Positions 1-6,035 of a DNA stretch of 9,031 bases are shown in pieces. The number at the start of each line of letters is the position of its first letter. Within the stretch, counting starts at the first letter, position 1. The notes beneath the pieces are model-generated. The model was not told where the DNA came from and made no database searches. It was given only the letters and a program-made list of their open reading frames with translations. Both the position numbers and the translations under genes were made by a program. Source of the stretch: Acetobacteraceae bacterium (GTDB lineage Bacteria > Pseudomonadota > Alphaproteobacteria > Acetobacterales > Acetobacteraceae); contig CANJXD010000211.1 of the NCBI GenBank assembly GCA_947478535.1, positions 1 to 9,031 of the forward strand. The letters run 5' to 3'.

Positions 1-211
1 CATGGGCTGCACCTTGTTCCGGCTGACGGTGGCCGAAGCCCTGGCCGGCGTCACCCGCCATGCCGCCACGGCGCTGGGGCTGGCTGATCGCGGCGCACTG
101 GCGCCGGGGCTGCGCTGCGACCTTGCGCTGTTCGCCATCAAGCGGCCGGCCGAACTCTGCTACTGGCTCGGCCGGAATCCCTGTGTGGGGCGCGTGGTGG
201 AAGGCCGATGA
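1..211 (+). CDS. hutI: Imidazolonepropionase HutI, C-terminal end (5' part lies outside the window)
   Basis: Imidazolonepropionase hydrolyses 4-imidazolone-5-propionate to N-formimino-L-glutamate, the third step of cytoplasmic histidine degradation. Only about the last 69 residues are present, read in the frame that starts at base 2, against a usual family length of about 400. The fragment has the hallmarks of the HutI C-terminus: [20 protein letters not shown], then an ALGL helix end, then the closing beta-sandwich element [14 protein letters not shown] (an amidohydrolase 'G-L-x-x-G-x-x-A-D' element, with Cys in place of the usual Ala), and the characteristic PAEL-x-Y-x-x-G-x-NP near the end. 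The catalytic metal-binding residues lie upstream of the window. The TGA stop overlaps the ATG of the next gene by 4 nt, so the two are probably translationally coupled. hutI is commonly followed by other hut genes; here a thioesterase follows instead. The identification is secure for a fragment because the PAEL...NP motif is specific. Confidence 0.9.
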   Translation, partial: MGCTLFRLTVAEALAGVTRHAATALGLADRGALAPGLRCDLALFAIKRPAELCYWLGRNPCVGRVVEGR

Positions 212-630
212 CACTGGACGAGATGCAGGCGCGGGTGCGCGCCGGGGTGCCGCTGGCCGGCGCCTGGGGGGTGGAGGTGTTGTCCTTCGCCGATGGCGCC
301 GCGCTGCTGCGGCTGCCCCATCATGCAGACCTGCTGCGCCCCGGCGGCACCGTCTCCGGCCCCGCGCTGATGGGCCTCGCCGATGTCGCGATGTGGGTGG
401 CGCTGCTGTCGCTGACGGAAGGGCGGGATGAGAGCCTGACGGCGAGCCTTTCCATCACCTTCCTCCGCGCGCCCCCGCCCGGCGCCGTGCTGGCGGAAGC
501 CCGCGTCATCAAGAAGGGCCGCACCCTCTCCTATGGCGAGGTGCTGCTACGGGCCGAAGGTGCGGCCGAGCCCTGCGCCCATGTCACGACAAGCTGGGCC
601 GCCGTGCCCCGCCTCACCCAGCCCGCATGA
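208..630 (+). CDS. PaaI-family hotdog-fold thioesterase
   Basis: A 140-residue single-domain protein of the 4HBT/PaaI acyl-CoA thioesterase type, expected to be cytoplasmic and to hydrolyse an acyl-CoA or aryl-CoA thioester. Visible family features are the hotdog central-helix motif around residues 45-63 ([19 protein letters not shown]), whose Asp59 sits where PaaI-like enzymes carry the catalytic carboxylate, and the following beta-strand [16 protein letters not shown] (about 77-92). The strand containing [13 protein letters not shown] (102-114) and a closing strand with AHVTTSW come after it. Length is normal for the family. The ATG overlaps the hutI stop (ATGA), and its own TGA overlaps the next ATG in the same way, so three genes are read as one unit. 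The first Gly of the motif is preceded by Pro rather than the His or Asn often seen. The substrate is unknown; linkage to histidine breakdown is positional only. Confidence 0.87.
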   Translation: MTLDEMQARVRAGVPLAGAWGVEVLSFADGAALLRLPHHADLLRPGGTVSGPALMGLADVAMWVALLSLTEGRDESLTASLSITFLRAPPPGAVLAEARVIKKGRTLSYGEVLLRAEGAAEPCAHVTTSWAAVPRLTQPA

Positions 631-1988
631 CGCCGACGCGCCGCGCCGTGCTGACCCTCCCCGGCCTCCTGGCCCTGCCCAAGGCGCGCGCGGACCAGCC
701 GATCCCCGGTGCCGGCCTGCTGCTGGCGCTGCTGTCGGACCCCCATTCAGCCATGGAACGCGCGCCCGCTTTGCTCGGCGCGCTGGATGCGGCGCTGGCG
801 GCGAATGCCGGCATTCCCGCTTTCATCCTGGTGAATGGCGATTGCTTCGAGCGCGGCAATGCCGTGGCGCTGCGCAGCGCGGGTGCCGCGGATTGGGCCT
901 TCCTCGCCGCGCTCCGCCGCCGCGCCCCCGTGGTGCTGAACATCGGCAACCATGAGACGGCGCTGGAGGATGACCTGGCGGTTGTGGTGCGCCGGCTGCG
1001 GGCGATGGACATCACGGTGCTGACCAACCTGGTCGATCGCCGTACCGGACAGCCCTTCGCGGACCCGGCGCTGCGCCTCACCCTGCCTGGTGGCCGGCGC
1101 CTCGTCATTGCCGGCCTCGGCACGGATGAGGCCACCACCTACCGCCCCGCCGCCCGCGCGCTGATGGAATTCCCGAGCCCCGTCGCCTGGGCGCGCGCCA
1201 GCCTGCCAGCCCTGCTCGCGGAGGCCGAGACGCGGATCGTGATGAGCCACGCCGGCGTGGTGCCGGACCGCGCCATCCTGCCGCTGCTGCCGGATGGCAC
1301 GCTGGTCTTCGGCGGGCATGACCATCTGCGCTTCGTCCATGCGGAAGGGGCGACGCGCTACGTCCATATCGGCAGTTGGAACCGCGCCCTTGGTCTGGCG
1401 GGGATCGCTGGGGATGGCGCCATCACGCTGCGGGACAGCCCGGTGGAATCCAGGGGGGAACCAGAGGAGCGGCAGGATGCCGCCCATGCCGCCCTGGTGC
1501 GGGCGGTCATGGCGGACCACGCGGCGCCGGAGGACCGGGAGGTCCTGTTCACCCTGCCCGCGCCCCTCCCCCTGCCGCAGGCGGCCCGCCGCGCGGCCGG
1601 CATCATGGCGCGTGCGGCGGGGGCGAACATGGCCGTGATCAACCACACCACCTTCGGCACCGGTCTGCCCGCCGGCCCGGTCACGCGCCTCGCCTTCGAT
1701 GCCTTTCTCCGCTTCGATGGCCCGATCCTGCGTGCCACCGCCGATGCGCGGGCGATGGGGGCGATGGCGCCCCGGCTCAACCAGGATGAGCCCGTAGCCC
1801 TCCCATCACGTATTGGTGACTTCGCCTATGCCGATGTGCTGCCCGCCGGCCTGCCGGTGACGGTGGCGGCGAATGGCTGGGTGGCGATGAACGCCGCGCG
1901 CTACCTCGGCGGCGACGCCCTGCGCTTCGAACGGGTGCCGGACACCGCGATCAAGCCGCTGGTCTCCGCGGCGCTACGCGGGACGTAG
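627..1988 (+). CDS. Exported 5'-nucleotidase-like metallophosphatase
   Basis: A 453-residue protein of the calcineurin-like/5'-nucleotidase (UshA/SoxB-like) superfamily. The N-terminus has a twin-arginine-like pair (TRRAVL, residues 4-9), a short hydrophobic run and an Ala-rich cleavage zone ending near ARA (20-22), so a periplasmic location is likely. All the dimetal motifs are present in order: D38-P-H40, G71-D72, GNHE 107-110 (Asn108, His109), SH 206-207, and GHDH 230-233 (His231, His233). The second half (about 285-453) resembles the 5'-nucleotidase substrate domain, with N334-MAVIN-H340, LPAGPVTRLAFDAFLRFD (347-364) and aromatic residues that could stack on a base. The likely reaction is hydrolysis of a phosphomonoester such as a nucleotide, but the substrate is not shown. 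The start is fixed by the ATGA overlap with the thioesterase gene. No terminator with a T-run follows; see the inverted repeat downstream. Confidence 0.85.
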   Translation: MTPTRRAVLTLPGLLALPKARADQPIPGAGLLLALLSDPHSAMERAPALLGALDAALAANAGIPAFILVNGDCFERGNAVALRSAGAADWAFLAALRRRAPVVLNIGNHETALEDDLAVVVRRLRAMDITVLTNLVDRRTGQPFADPALRLTLPGGRRLVIAGLGTDEATTYRPAARALMEFPSPVAWARASLPALLAEAETRIVMSHAGVVPDRAILPLLPDGTLVFGGHDHLRFVHAEGATRYVHIGSWNRALGLAGIAGDGAITLRDSPVESRGEPEERQDAAHAALVRAVMADHAAPEDREVLFTLPAPLPLPQAARRAAGIMARAAGANMAVINHTTFGTGLPAGPVTRLAFDAFLRFDGPILRATADARAMGAMAPRLNQDEPVALPSRIGDFAYADVLPAGLPVTVAANGWVAMNAARYLGGDALRFERVPDTAIKPLVSAALRGT

Positions 1989-2056
1989 GCCTCCCGGCAA
2001 CACGGTGACGCGAAACCGCCTTGAATTCGTCATCAGCACGGTCCAGCCTCCTGGTT

Positions 2057-2105
2057 CGAGGCCCGGGCCCCTCTGGCGGGACCCCTTCCGCGATGTCGGG
2101 CCTCG
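2057..2105. repeat. 9-bp inverted repeat in the gap after the metallophosphatase gene
   Basis: CGAGGCCCG at 2057-2065 is matched by its exact reverse complement CGGGCCTCG at 2097-2105, with 31 nt between. A perfect 10-bp palindrome, GGCCCGGGCC, lies at 2060-2069 and overlaps the first arm. The gap 1989-2138 holds no convincing gene. The repeat could form an mRNA 3'-end hairpin for the upstream operon or be a protein site, but there is no T-run, and in DNA this GC-rich such repeats can arise by chance. Confidence 0.35.
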
Positions 2106-2140
2106 TTCCCACCGCCGCGCCCCCGCGCAGCGTCGGTCAT

Positions 2141-2145
2141 GGAGG
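2141..2145 (+). promoter_or_regulatory. Ribosome binding site (GGAGG) that decides the start of the small gene
   Basis: GGAGG lies 11 nt before the ATG at 2157, and a second purine-rich stretch (GAGGG, 2148-2152) lies closer. The alternative in-frame ATG at 2139 overlaps this site and has no Shine-Dalgarno sequence before it. I therefore prefer 2157 as the start. Confidence 0.5.
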
Positions 2146-2156
2146 TTGAGGGCAGG

Positions 2157-2375
2157 ATGGACGGGAGTATCGCGACGAGCGGCAGCCTCAAGCACCGTCT
2201 CGTTGATCGTCTGGCCGATCTGGAGCGGCTGATCGCCGCAGAACGGTCCCGCGGCGCCCCGGATGAGGCGATGATCCGGCGGCTTGACCGGGAACGCCTG
2301 CTGGCGCGGGACCGCATGGCGGCGCTCGCGGGCTGCGCGATGCCCCGCTGGGCGCGGGACGACAAGGCCCGCTAA
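2157..2375 (+). CDS. Small charged helical protein, possibly DUF465/YdcH-like
   Basis: A 72-residue protein (78 if the ATG at 2139 is used). It is rich in Arg, Asp, Glu, Leu and Ala, with no membrane segment or signal peptide, and should be largely alpha-helical. Residues about 11-58 have the layout of a YdcH/DUF465 helical hairpin: a helix LVDRLADLERLIAAE, a short turn containing GAPDE, then a second helix RRLDRERLLARDRMAAL, similar to the 'LKxxKLxLKDxIAxL' end of that family. The match is from memory of the family pattern and is partial, so the family call is tentative. The function of DUF465 proteins is itself poorly defined. The gene converges on the EamA gene: its TAA (2373-2375) overlaps the EamA TAG on the other strand. 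The coding call rests on the Shine-Dalgarno site and the coherent heptad-like helix. No ORF of comparable plausibility competes for this stretch. Confidence 0.6.
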   Translation: MDGSIATSGSLKHRLVDRLADLERLIAAERSRGAPDEAMIRRLDRERLLARDRMAALAGCAMPRWARDDKAR

Positions 2376-3271
2376 GTCGCCTCGCGGCGGCCGGTGAACA
2401 GCACCGCCGCCAGCATCGCGGCGACCGCCACGGCCACGCCCGCGAGTTTCAGCCTGCCCAGGCTCTCCCCCAGCAACCAGGCGGAGAGCATCAGCGCCAC
2501 CACCGGCATCATGGTGCCGACGCAGCCCGCCTTGGTGGCGCCGAGCAGCGCCACCGCCCGCGCATAGAGCGTCGTCGCGATCACCGAAGCGCCGAGCCCC
2601 TGCCCCACCATCTGCAGCGCGCTCGCCTGCCAGGGCAGGTCCGGCACCGCGCCGAGGCCGAGCATCACCCAGGGCGGCAGCATCACCAGTGCGGAGCACA
2701 GGAACACCGCCGCCATCCCCGGCAGCGCCGGCACCGCCCAGCGGCGCAGCATCACTGTGAACACGCCCCAGACGCCGCCCGCGCCGAACAGCAGCAGGTC
2801 GCCGCGCCAGGCTCCGGGGTGTTCCCCCGTCAGCCCATCCCAGCCGATCAGCACCAGGCCCAGCCCGAGTGCGACCAGCGACAGCACCCGCCCCCGCGTC
2901 GGCCAATCGCCCAGGAACGGCCCCGCCAGCACGGCGCCCGCAACCGCGGCGGTGATCGGCGCGATGGTGCCGCCATGGCTCGCCGGGGCGTAGACGACGC
3001 CGGAGCAGAACAGCAGCGTATTGCCGAAGCCTCCGAAGACGGACAGCCAGAAGATCCGCCGCACCCCGATCCGCCGCAGCGCGTGCCGCCCCGTCCACAG
3101 GAAAGGCGAAAGCGCCACCGCCGCCGTCACGAAGCGCAGCACCGAAAGATCGACAGGATTGAACCCGGCCAGCGTGCCGGTCCGCGCGATGACGGCCTGC
3201 GCACCCCAAACGAGGGCCGCGGTCAGGCCGGCGAGAAGCCCGAGGAGAAGGTTGCGTCGGGCTTCCGTCAC
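2372..3271 (-). CDS. EamA/DMT-family permease (RhtA/YdeD-like exporter)
   Basis: A 299-residue inner-membrane protein of the drug/metabolite transporter superfamily, with two EamA repeats (about 9-142 and 157-293) and about ten hydrophobic segments, which is the normal length and topology. Family features include the first-helix pattern LTAALVWGAQAVIAR (16-30), the LRFVTAAVAL helix (45-54) and APITAAVAGAVLAGPFLG (104-121). The closing second-repeat signature is AWLLGESLGRLKLAGVAV (264-281). Many members export amino acids or other small metabolites; the substrate cannot be read from sequence. The start is GTG at 3271 with a GGAG one base upstream, which is unusually close, but I see no better in-frame start before the first helix. 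It lies 57 nt downstream of the cysteine-dioxygenase-type gene on the same strand, so the two may be co-transcribed. Its stop overlaps the convergent small gene by 4 nt, leaving no room for a dedicated terminator. Confidence 0.88.
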   Translation of the reverse strand: MTEARRNLLLGLLAGLTAALVWGAQAVIARTGTLAGFNPVDLSVLRFVTAAVALSPFLWTGRHALRRIGVRRIFWLSVFGGFGNTLLFCSGVVYAPASHGGTIAPITAAVAGAVLAGPFLGDWPTRGRVLSLVALGLGLVLIGWDGLTGEHPGAWRGDLLLFGAGGVWGVFTVMLRRWAVPALPGMAAVFLCSALVMLPPWVMLGLGAVPDLPWQASALQMVGQGLGASVIATTLYARAVALLGATKAGCVGTMMPVVALMLSAWLLGESLGRLKLAGVAVAVAAMLAAVLFTGRREAT

Positions 3272-3328
3272 GCTCCGTACGTTAGCGGAAGCGCGGGCGT
3301 CTTCCCACCCACCCTGGAAGCATTCCGG

Positions 3329-3841
3329 TTATGCCGCCAATACCTCGTTCACGTCGGACCCGAAGCGGTCGAAGCCGACGCCGTAGCAGTGGATGGACAC
3401 CGCCGTGCGGCAGGACAGGTTGGCCAGGCGGTGGATCAGCCGCGGGTCGGCCGCGCCGTGGTTGCTCTCCCCCGGGCGCAGCAGCTTCGTGCCGCAGGGC
3501 TGGGGCGGGTCGCCGGGTTCGTAATAGGTCTCGGTCAGCACGCCCTGGTGGACGGCCAAGGCGCACCAAGCCTTGTGAGCATGCACGGGGGACATCTGCC
3601 CGGGCCGCCAGACCAGTGCCACCACGGCGTAGCCGCCGTCCGGGTCGGTCGCCAGAAGATGGCGCACGTAGCGGTCCGGGCTGCAGGGGCAGTCATGCTC
3701 CGCCAGCAGGGTCGGGTCCGCCGCGAAGGCGGCGATCGCCGCCGCCACCGCTTCCGGCCGCTCGTCCAGCGGGCGCCGCGCTGCGGCGGCGACGCCGGCG
3801 AGCATGGTGTCCATCGGCGGGCGGGTGCGAATGAAGGTCAT
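3329..3841 (-). CDS. Cysteine dioxygenase-family thiol dioxygenase
   Basis: A 170-residue cupin protein of the cysteine dioxygenase family: non-heme Fe(II) enzymes that add O2 to a thiol, giving a sulfinate (for cysteine, cysteine sulfinate). It is expected to be cytoplasmic. Aligned by eye to mammalian CDO, the iron ligands are His87 and His89 (SPVHAHKAWC) and His137 (RLIHRLANLSC). The outer-sphere Ser-His-Tyr triad is Ser149-His151-Tyr153 (VSIHCY). Arg60, in RYVRHLL, matches the CDO arginine (Arg60 in the mammalian enzyme) that contacts the substrate carboxylate, which favours cysteine over 3-mercaptopropionate, although that enzyme group cannot be excluded. Cys93 falls near the position of the Cys that crosslinks to Tyr in mammalian CDO, but a one-residue gap makes this uncertain. 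The ATG at 3841 has GAGGAG 11 nt upstream. It is followed by an EamA permease on the same strand. Confidence 0.86.
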   Translation of the reverse strand: MTFIRTRPPMDTMLAGVAAAARRPLDERPEAVAAAIAAFAADPTLLAEHDCPCSPDRYVRHLLATDPDGGYAVVALVWRPGQMSPVHAHKAWCALAVHQGVLTETYYEPGDPPQPCGTKLLRPGESNHGAADPRLIHRLANLSCRTAVSIHCYGVGFDRFGSDVNEVLAA

Positions 3842-3867
3842 CGGTGGAGAAGCTCCTCGTCCCCACC

Positions 3868-3897
3868 ACGATACCTGGGAAATTTTGTCCGCTGCAA
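3868..3897 (-). promoter_or_regulatory. Possible sigma-70-type promoter for the dioxygenase/EamA pair
   Basis: On the - strand a TTGCAG (-35-like, plus-strand 3892-3897) is followed after 18 nt by TATCGT (-10-like, plus-strand 3868-3873). The position suits the dioxygenase ATG at 3841, giving a short leader that contains its GAGGAG site. It matches the consensus at only 3 of 6 and 4 of 6 bases, so it is a weak candidate chosen partly by location in the AT-rich island. Confidence 0.25.
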
Positions 3898-4086
3898 CCT
3901 GAAAGGGGATGGTTTTTCCATTTTCTCAGCAGTTGCCGCCCTTCTTGTTCCCCCACCCCGTCATTCCGGAGAACCCCGCCGCCACCCCACTGGCCCCACT
4001 GGCCCTCCACAGGTCTCCGTAGCTGCTCGACCCTCCCCCTGGCCGGCACCGCCCGCCGCGCTATGGTGGCGCCAGCCGCATCCGCC

Positions 4087-4090
4087 GGAG
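4087..4090 (+). promoter_or_regulatory. Ribosome binding site (GGAG) fixing the start of the Bug gene
   Basis: GGAG ends 9 nt before the ATG at 4100. The reading frame is open far upstream (to about 2819), so this site and the signal peptide that starts at 4100 together decide the start. Confidence 0.7.
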
Positions 4091-4099
4091 AAATTACCC

Positions 4100-5056
4100 A
4101 TGCGCCGCCGCCCCCTGCTGTGTGGCCTCACCCTGGGCCTTGCCACCCCCGCGCTCGCGCAGACCCGCGCCCCTGGCCGTCCGCTTCGCCTCATCGTCCC
4201 CTTCCCCGCCGGCGGCACGGCGGATCTGCTCGGCCGCCTCGCGGCGCGGGAGATCGAGGCCGCCTGGGGCAGCCCGGTGGTGGTGGAAAACCGCGGCGGG
4301 GCGGGTGGTGCCATCGGCTCCGACGCTGTCGCCAAGGGCCCGGCCGATGGCAGCGCCATCGTGCTGTCCAACATCGCCTCCCAGGCCATTGGCCCGGCGG
4401 TGTCCCGCACCGTGCCCTATGACCCGATCCGGGACTTCGCGCATATCGCCCTGGTCGCCGCCGTGCCCTCCGCCATCGCGGTCAGCGCGGACAGCCCGAT
4501 CCGCACGATGGCGGACCTCATCGCCAGGGCGAAGGCCGCCCCCGGCGCCGTCCGCTTCGGCTCCAACGGCATCGGCACCTCGAGCCATGTGAAGCTGGAA
4601 CTGCTGAACCGCGCGGCGGGCATCGAGATCACGCACGTTCCCTATCGCGGCAGCGCCCCCGCTGTGACCGATGTGATCGGTGGGCAGATCGAGGGGCTGA
4701 TCGCCGCCGTCCCCGATATCGGCCGGAATGACCGGCTGCGCCTGCTCGCCATCACCCTGCCCGAGCGCGCCGCCCGCTGGCCCACGGTGCCGACGGTGGT
4801 GGAAGCCGGCTTCCCGACGCTCGTCGCCACCAACTGGTTCGGCCTCTCCGGCCCCGCCGGCATGCCCGCCGAGATCGCCCAGCGCATCAACGAAGCCGTC
4901 GTCGCCGGTCTCAACACCCCCGCCATGGTGGACCGCCTGGCCGAGCTTGGCGCGCCGCCGAACCGCATGACCGTCGCGGACTACACGGCCATGGTGGCCA
5001 GCGAGGTGCCGCGCTGGGCTGCGATCGCGCAGGCCGCGAACATCCGCGCGGAGTAA
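4100..5056 (+). CDS. Bug/TctC-family periplasmic solute-binding protein (orphan)
   Basis: A 318-residue extracytoplasmic binding protein of the Bug (tripartite tricarboxylate transporter substrate-binding) family, a typical length. The signal peptide is MRRRPLLCGLTLGLATPALA with likely cleavage after Ala20. Family motifs follow in order: RLIVPFPAGGTADLLGRLAA (30-49), VVENRGGAGGAIGSDAVA (61-78) with PADG (81-84), the Tyr107-Asp108 region (VPYDPIRDF, 105-113), SNGIGTSSH (155-163), and THVPYRGSAPAVTDVIGGQI (178-197). These loops normally bind a carboxylated ligand through water and main-chain contacts. No tctA or tctB membrane genes are adjacent, so this is one of the orphan Bug receptors common in some Burkholderiales and Acetobacteraceae. 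It could serve a distant TctAB pair or act in sensing. It has its own Shine-Dalgarno site and is followed by a strong hairpin. The ligand is unknown. I considered a lipoprotein signal around Cys8, but there is no lipobox. Confidence 0.92.
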   Translation: MRRRPLLCGLTLGLATPALAQTRAPGRPLRLIVPFPAGGTADLLGRLAAREIEAAWGSPVVVENRGGAGGAIGSDAVAKGPADGSAIVLSNIASQAIGPAVSRTVPYDPIRDFAHIALVAAVPSAIAVSADSPIRTMADLIARAKAAPGAVRFGSNGIGTSSHVKLELLNRAAGIEITHVPYRGSAPAVTDVIGGQIEGLIAAVPDIGRNDRLRLLAITLPERAARWPTVPTVVEAGFPTLVATNWFGLSGPAGMPAEIAQRINEAVVAGLNTPAMVDRLAELGAPPNRMTVADYTAMVASEVPRWAAIAQAANIRAE

Positions 5057-5062
5057 GGCTGC

Positions 5063-5089
5063 GCGCGCGGGTGTGCTTTGCCCGCGCGC
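5063..5089 (+). terminator. GC-rich hairpin after the Bug gene (possible terminator, no T-run)
   Basis: GCGCGCGGG (5063-5071) and CCCGCGCGC (5081-5089) form a perfect 9-bp stem with a 9-nt loop, beginning 7 nt after the Bug stop codon. No run of T follows, so it may act as a transcript-stabilising hairpin or a factor-dependent terminator rather than a classical intrinsic one. It separates the Bug gene from the sulfotransferase-like gene. Confidence 0.55.
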
Positions 5090-5113
5090 CTCCCGACCGC
5101 CATATCCTGCCGC

Positions 5114-5959
5114 ATGGCGTCATCCCCCATCGGCTCCCCCATCGGCACCCCAACTGGCACCCCAACTGGGCTTCTCGTCCTCGGCATGCACCGCTCCGGC
5201 ACCTCGGCGCTGACGCGGGTGCTGTCCCTGCACGGCTTCGCCCTGCCGCAGGATCTGCTCGGCGGGCGGGTGGACAATCCGAAAGGGTTTTTCGAATCCG
5301 CGGGCATGGTGGCGCTGGATGACCGCATCCTCGCGGCCCTCGGGCGAAGCTGGGACGACGCGCGCCCGCTGCCCGCACTGCCGGCGCCGCTGCTGAAGGA
5401 CTTCGTCGCCGAAGCCGCCGGTGTGCTGGCGAAGATCGTGCCGCCAGCCCAGCACTTCATCCTGAAGGACCCCCGCCTCTGCCGCCTGCTGCCGGTGTGG
5501 CTGCCAGCGCTCGCCCGCTTCGGCGCCACCCCACGCGCCATCATCCCGCTGCGGAACCCGCTGGAGATCGCCGCCTCGCTCGTCGCGCGGGATGGGATGG
5601 CAAAGCGGGCCGCGCTGAAGCTCTGGCTGTCCCACATGGTGGCGGCGGAACGCGATACCCGCGGCCTGCCCCGCGCCTTCACCCGCTATGCGGACCTGCT
5701 GGCGGATTGGCGCGGCGTGCTGGCAAGCCTCGGCATCCCGGTGCGGGAGGATGCGGCGGCGGAAACCGACGCCTTCCTCAGCAGCGGGCTCCGCCACCAC
5801 GCGATGGCGAAGGATGCGCTGGAGGCGGATGCCGAGGTGCCCCGCGCCGTGAAGCGCCTGGCCATGGCGCTGCGCGGGGCGGCAAGCCCGGATACCGTGA
5901 CGGCCGCCTTCGACGCCGCCGGCCGGTCCCGCCTGCTGGGCCTGCCACGGGACGGCTGA
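5114..5959 (+). CDS. Sulfotransferase-family protein
   Basis: A 281-residue protein of the bacterial sulfotransferase family, a P-loop-like fold that in studied members transfers sulfate from PAPS to an acceptor. Motifs: the 5'-phosphosulfate loop LLVLGMHRSGTSALTRVL (20-37, with GMHRSGTS at 24-31); NPKGFFES (55-62), typical of this subfamily; LKDPRLCRLLPVW (117-129); and a 3'-phosphate-binding-like segment PLRNPLEIAASLVARDG (145-161), where Arg147 and Ser155 are candidate contacts. There is no signal peptide or membrane segment. The N-terminal residues 4-19 are a four-unit SPIG/TPTG repeat. I chose the ATG at 5114; it has no clear Shine-Dalgarno site, but the only earlier candidate, a TTG at 5078, lies inside the hairpin after the Bug gene. 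The acceptor is unknown. Similar proteins often sit in polysaccharide or lipid modification loci, but no such genes are visible here. Confidence 0.82.
   Translation: MASSPIGSPIGTPTGTPTGLLVLGMHRSGTSALTRVLSLHGFALPQDLLGGRVDNPKGFFESAGMVALDDRILAALGRSWDDARPLPALPAPLLKDFVAEAAGVLAKIVPPAQHFILKDPRLCRLLPVWLPALARFGATPRAIIPLRNPLEIAASLVARDGMAKRAALKLWLSHMVAAERDTRGLPRAFTRYADLLADWRGVLASLGIPVREDAAAETDAFLSSGLRHHAMAKDALEADAEVPRAVKRLAMALRGAASPDTVTAAFDAAGRSRLLGLPRDG
5123..5170 (+). repeat. 12-nt tandem repeat (four units) at the 5' end of the sulfotransferase gene
   Basis: Two identical units TCCCCCATCGGC (5123-5134, 5135-5146) are followed by two nearly identical units ACCCCAACTGGC/G (5147-5158, 5159-5170). In frame they encode SPIG-SPIG-TPTG-TPTG, just before the strand that leads into the sulfate-binding loop. 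The unit length is a multiple of three, so copy-number change would keep the frame. The two-pair structure suggests duplication of each half. Confidence 0.85.
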
Positions 5960-6035
5960 TCCCCCCCTTGCCGAAGGGCACCCCCCGCCCGCATCCTCCC
6001 CCCGGAAAGACCCGCCGCCAAGGCGCGGCAATCTC

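Larger units (their letters stand above)
3842..4099. other. Divergent intergenic region with an AT-rich island
   Basis: These 258 nt separate the - strand dioxygenase gene from the + strand Bug gene and must hold both promoters. Positions about 3879-3928 are clearly less GC-rich than the surroundings, with runs such as AATTTTG and GGTTTTTCC. Within this, 3905-3912 and 3918-3925 can pair as an 8-bp RNA stem with several G-U pairs around a TTTTT loop, which is weak. A 9-nt direct repeat (CCACTGGCC, twice) lies within about 3990-4010. An open frame on the + strand runs through here into the Bug gene, but its translation is Arg/Pro-rich and shows no domain. I see no small gene or riboswitch. Confidence 0.5.

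Noticed and set aside
747..1646. - strand open frame (299 residues) opposite the metallophosphatase
   Set aside because: Arg/Gly/Gln-rich shadow; the + strand frame has the complete set of metal-binding motifs.
2045..2070. A tRNA-like T-loop motif (GGTTCGA)
   Set aside because: The flanking arms pair imperfectly and no anticodon arm, D-arm or acceptor stem can be built around it on either strand.
1974..3209. Long - strand open frame (411 residues) overlapping the EamA gene and the small gene
   Set aside because: It is a frame-shifted shadow of the EamA gene, Gly/Ala/Arg-rich, with no recognisable fold; the EamA frame shows ten hydrophobic segments.
2819..4099. Upstream extension of the Bug gene frame as a 745-residue protein
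   Set aside because: The extra part is antisense to the EamA and dioxygenase genes, is Arg/Pro/Gln-rich with no domain, and a proper Shine-Dalgarno site plus signal peptide mark the start at 4100.
4100..4160. Lipoprotein signal around Cys8 of the Bug protein
   Set aside because: The residues before the Cys do not fit a lipobox, and a standard ALA-Q signal peptidase I site follows at residue 20.
5960..6035. Small hairpin CCCTT-GCCG-AAGGG after the sulfotransferase gene as a terminator
   Set aside because: Only 5 bp with no T-run, in a C-rich stretch where such pairings are expected by chance.
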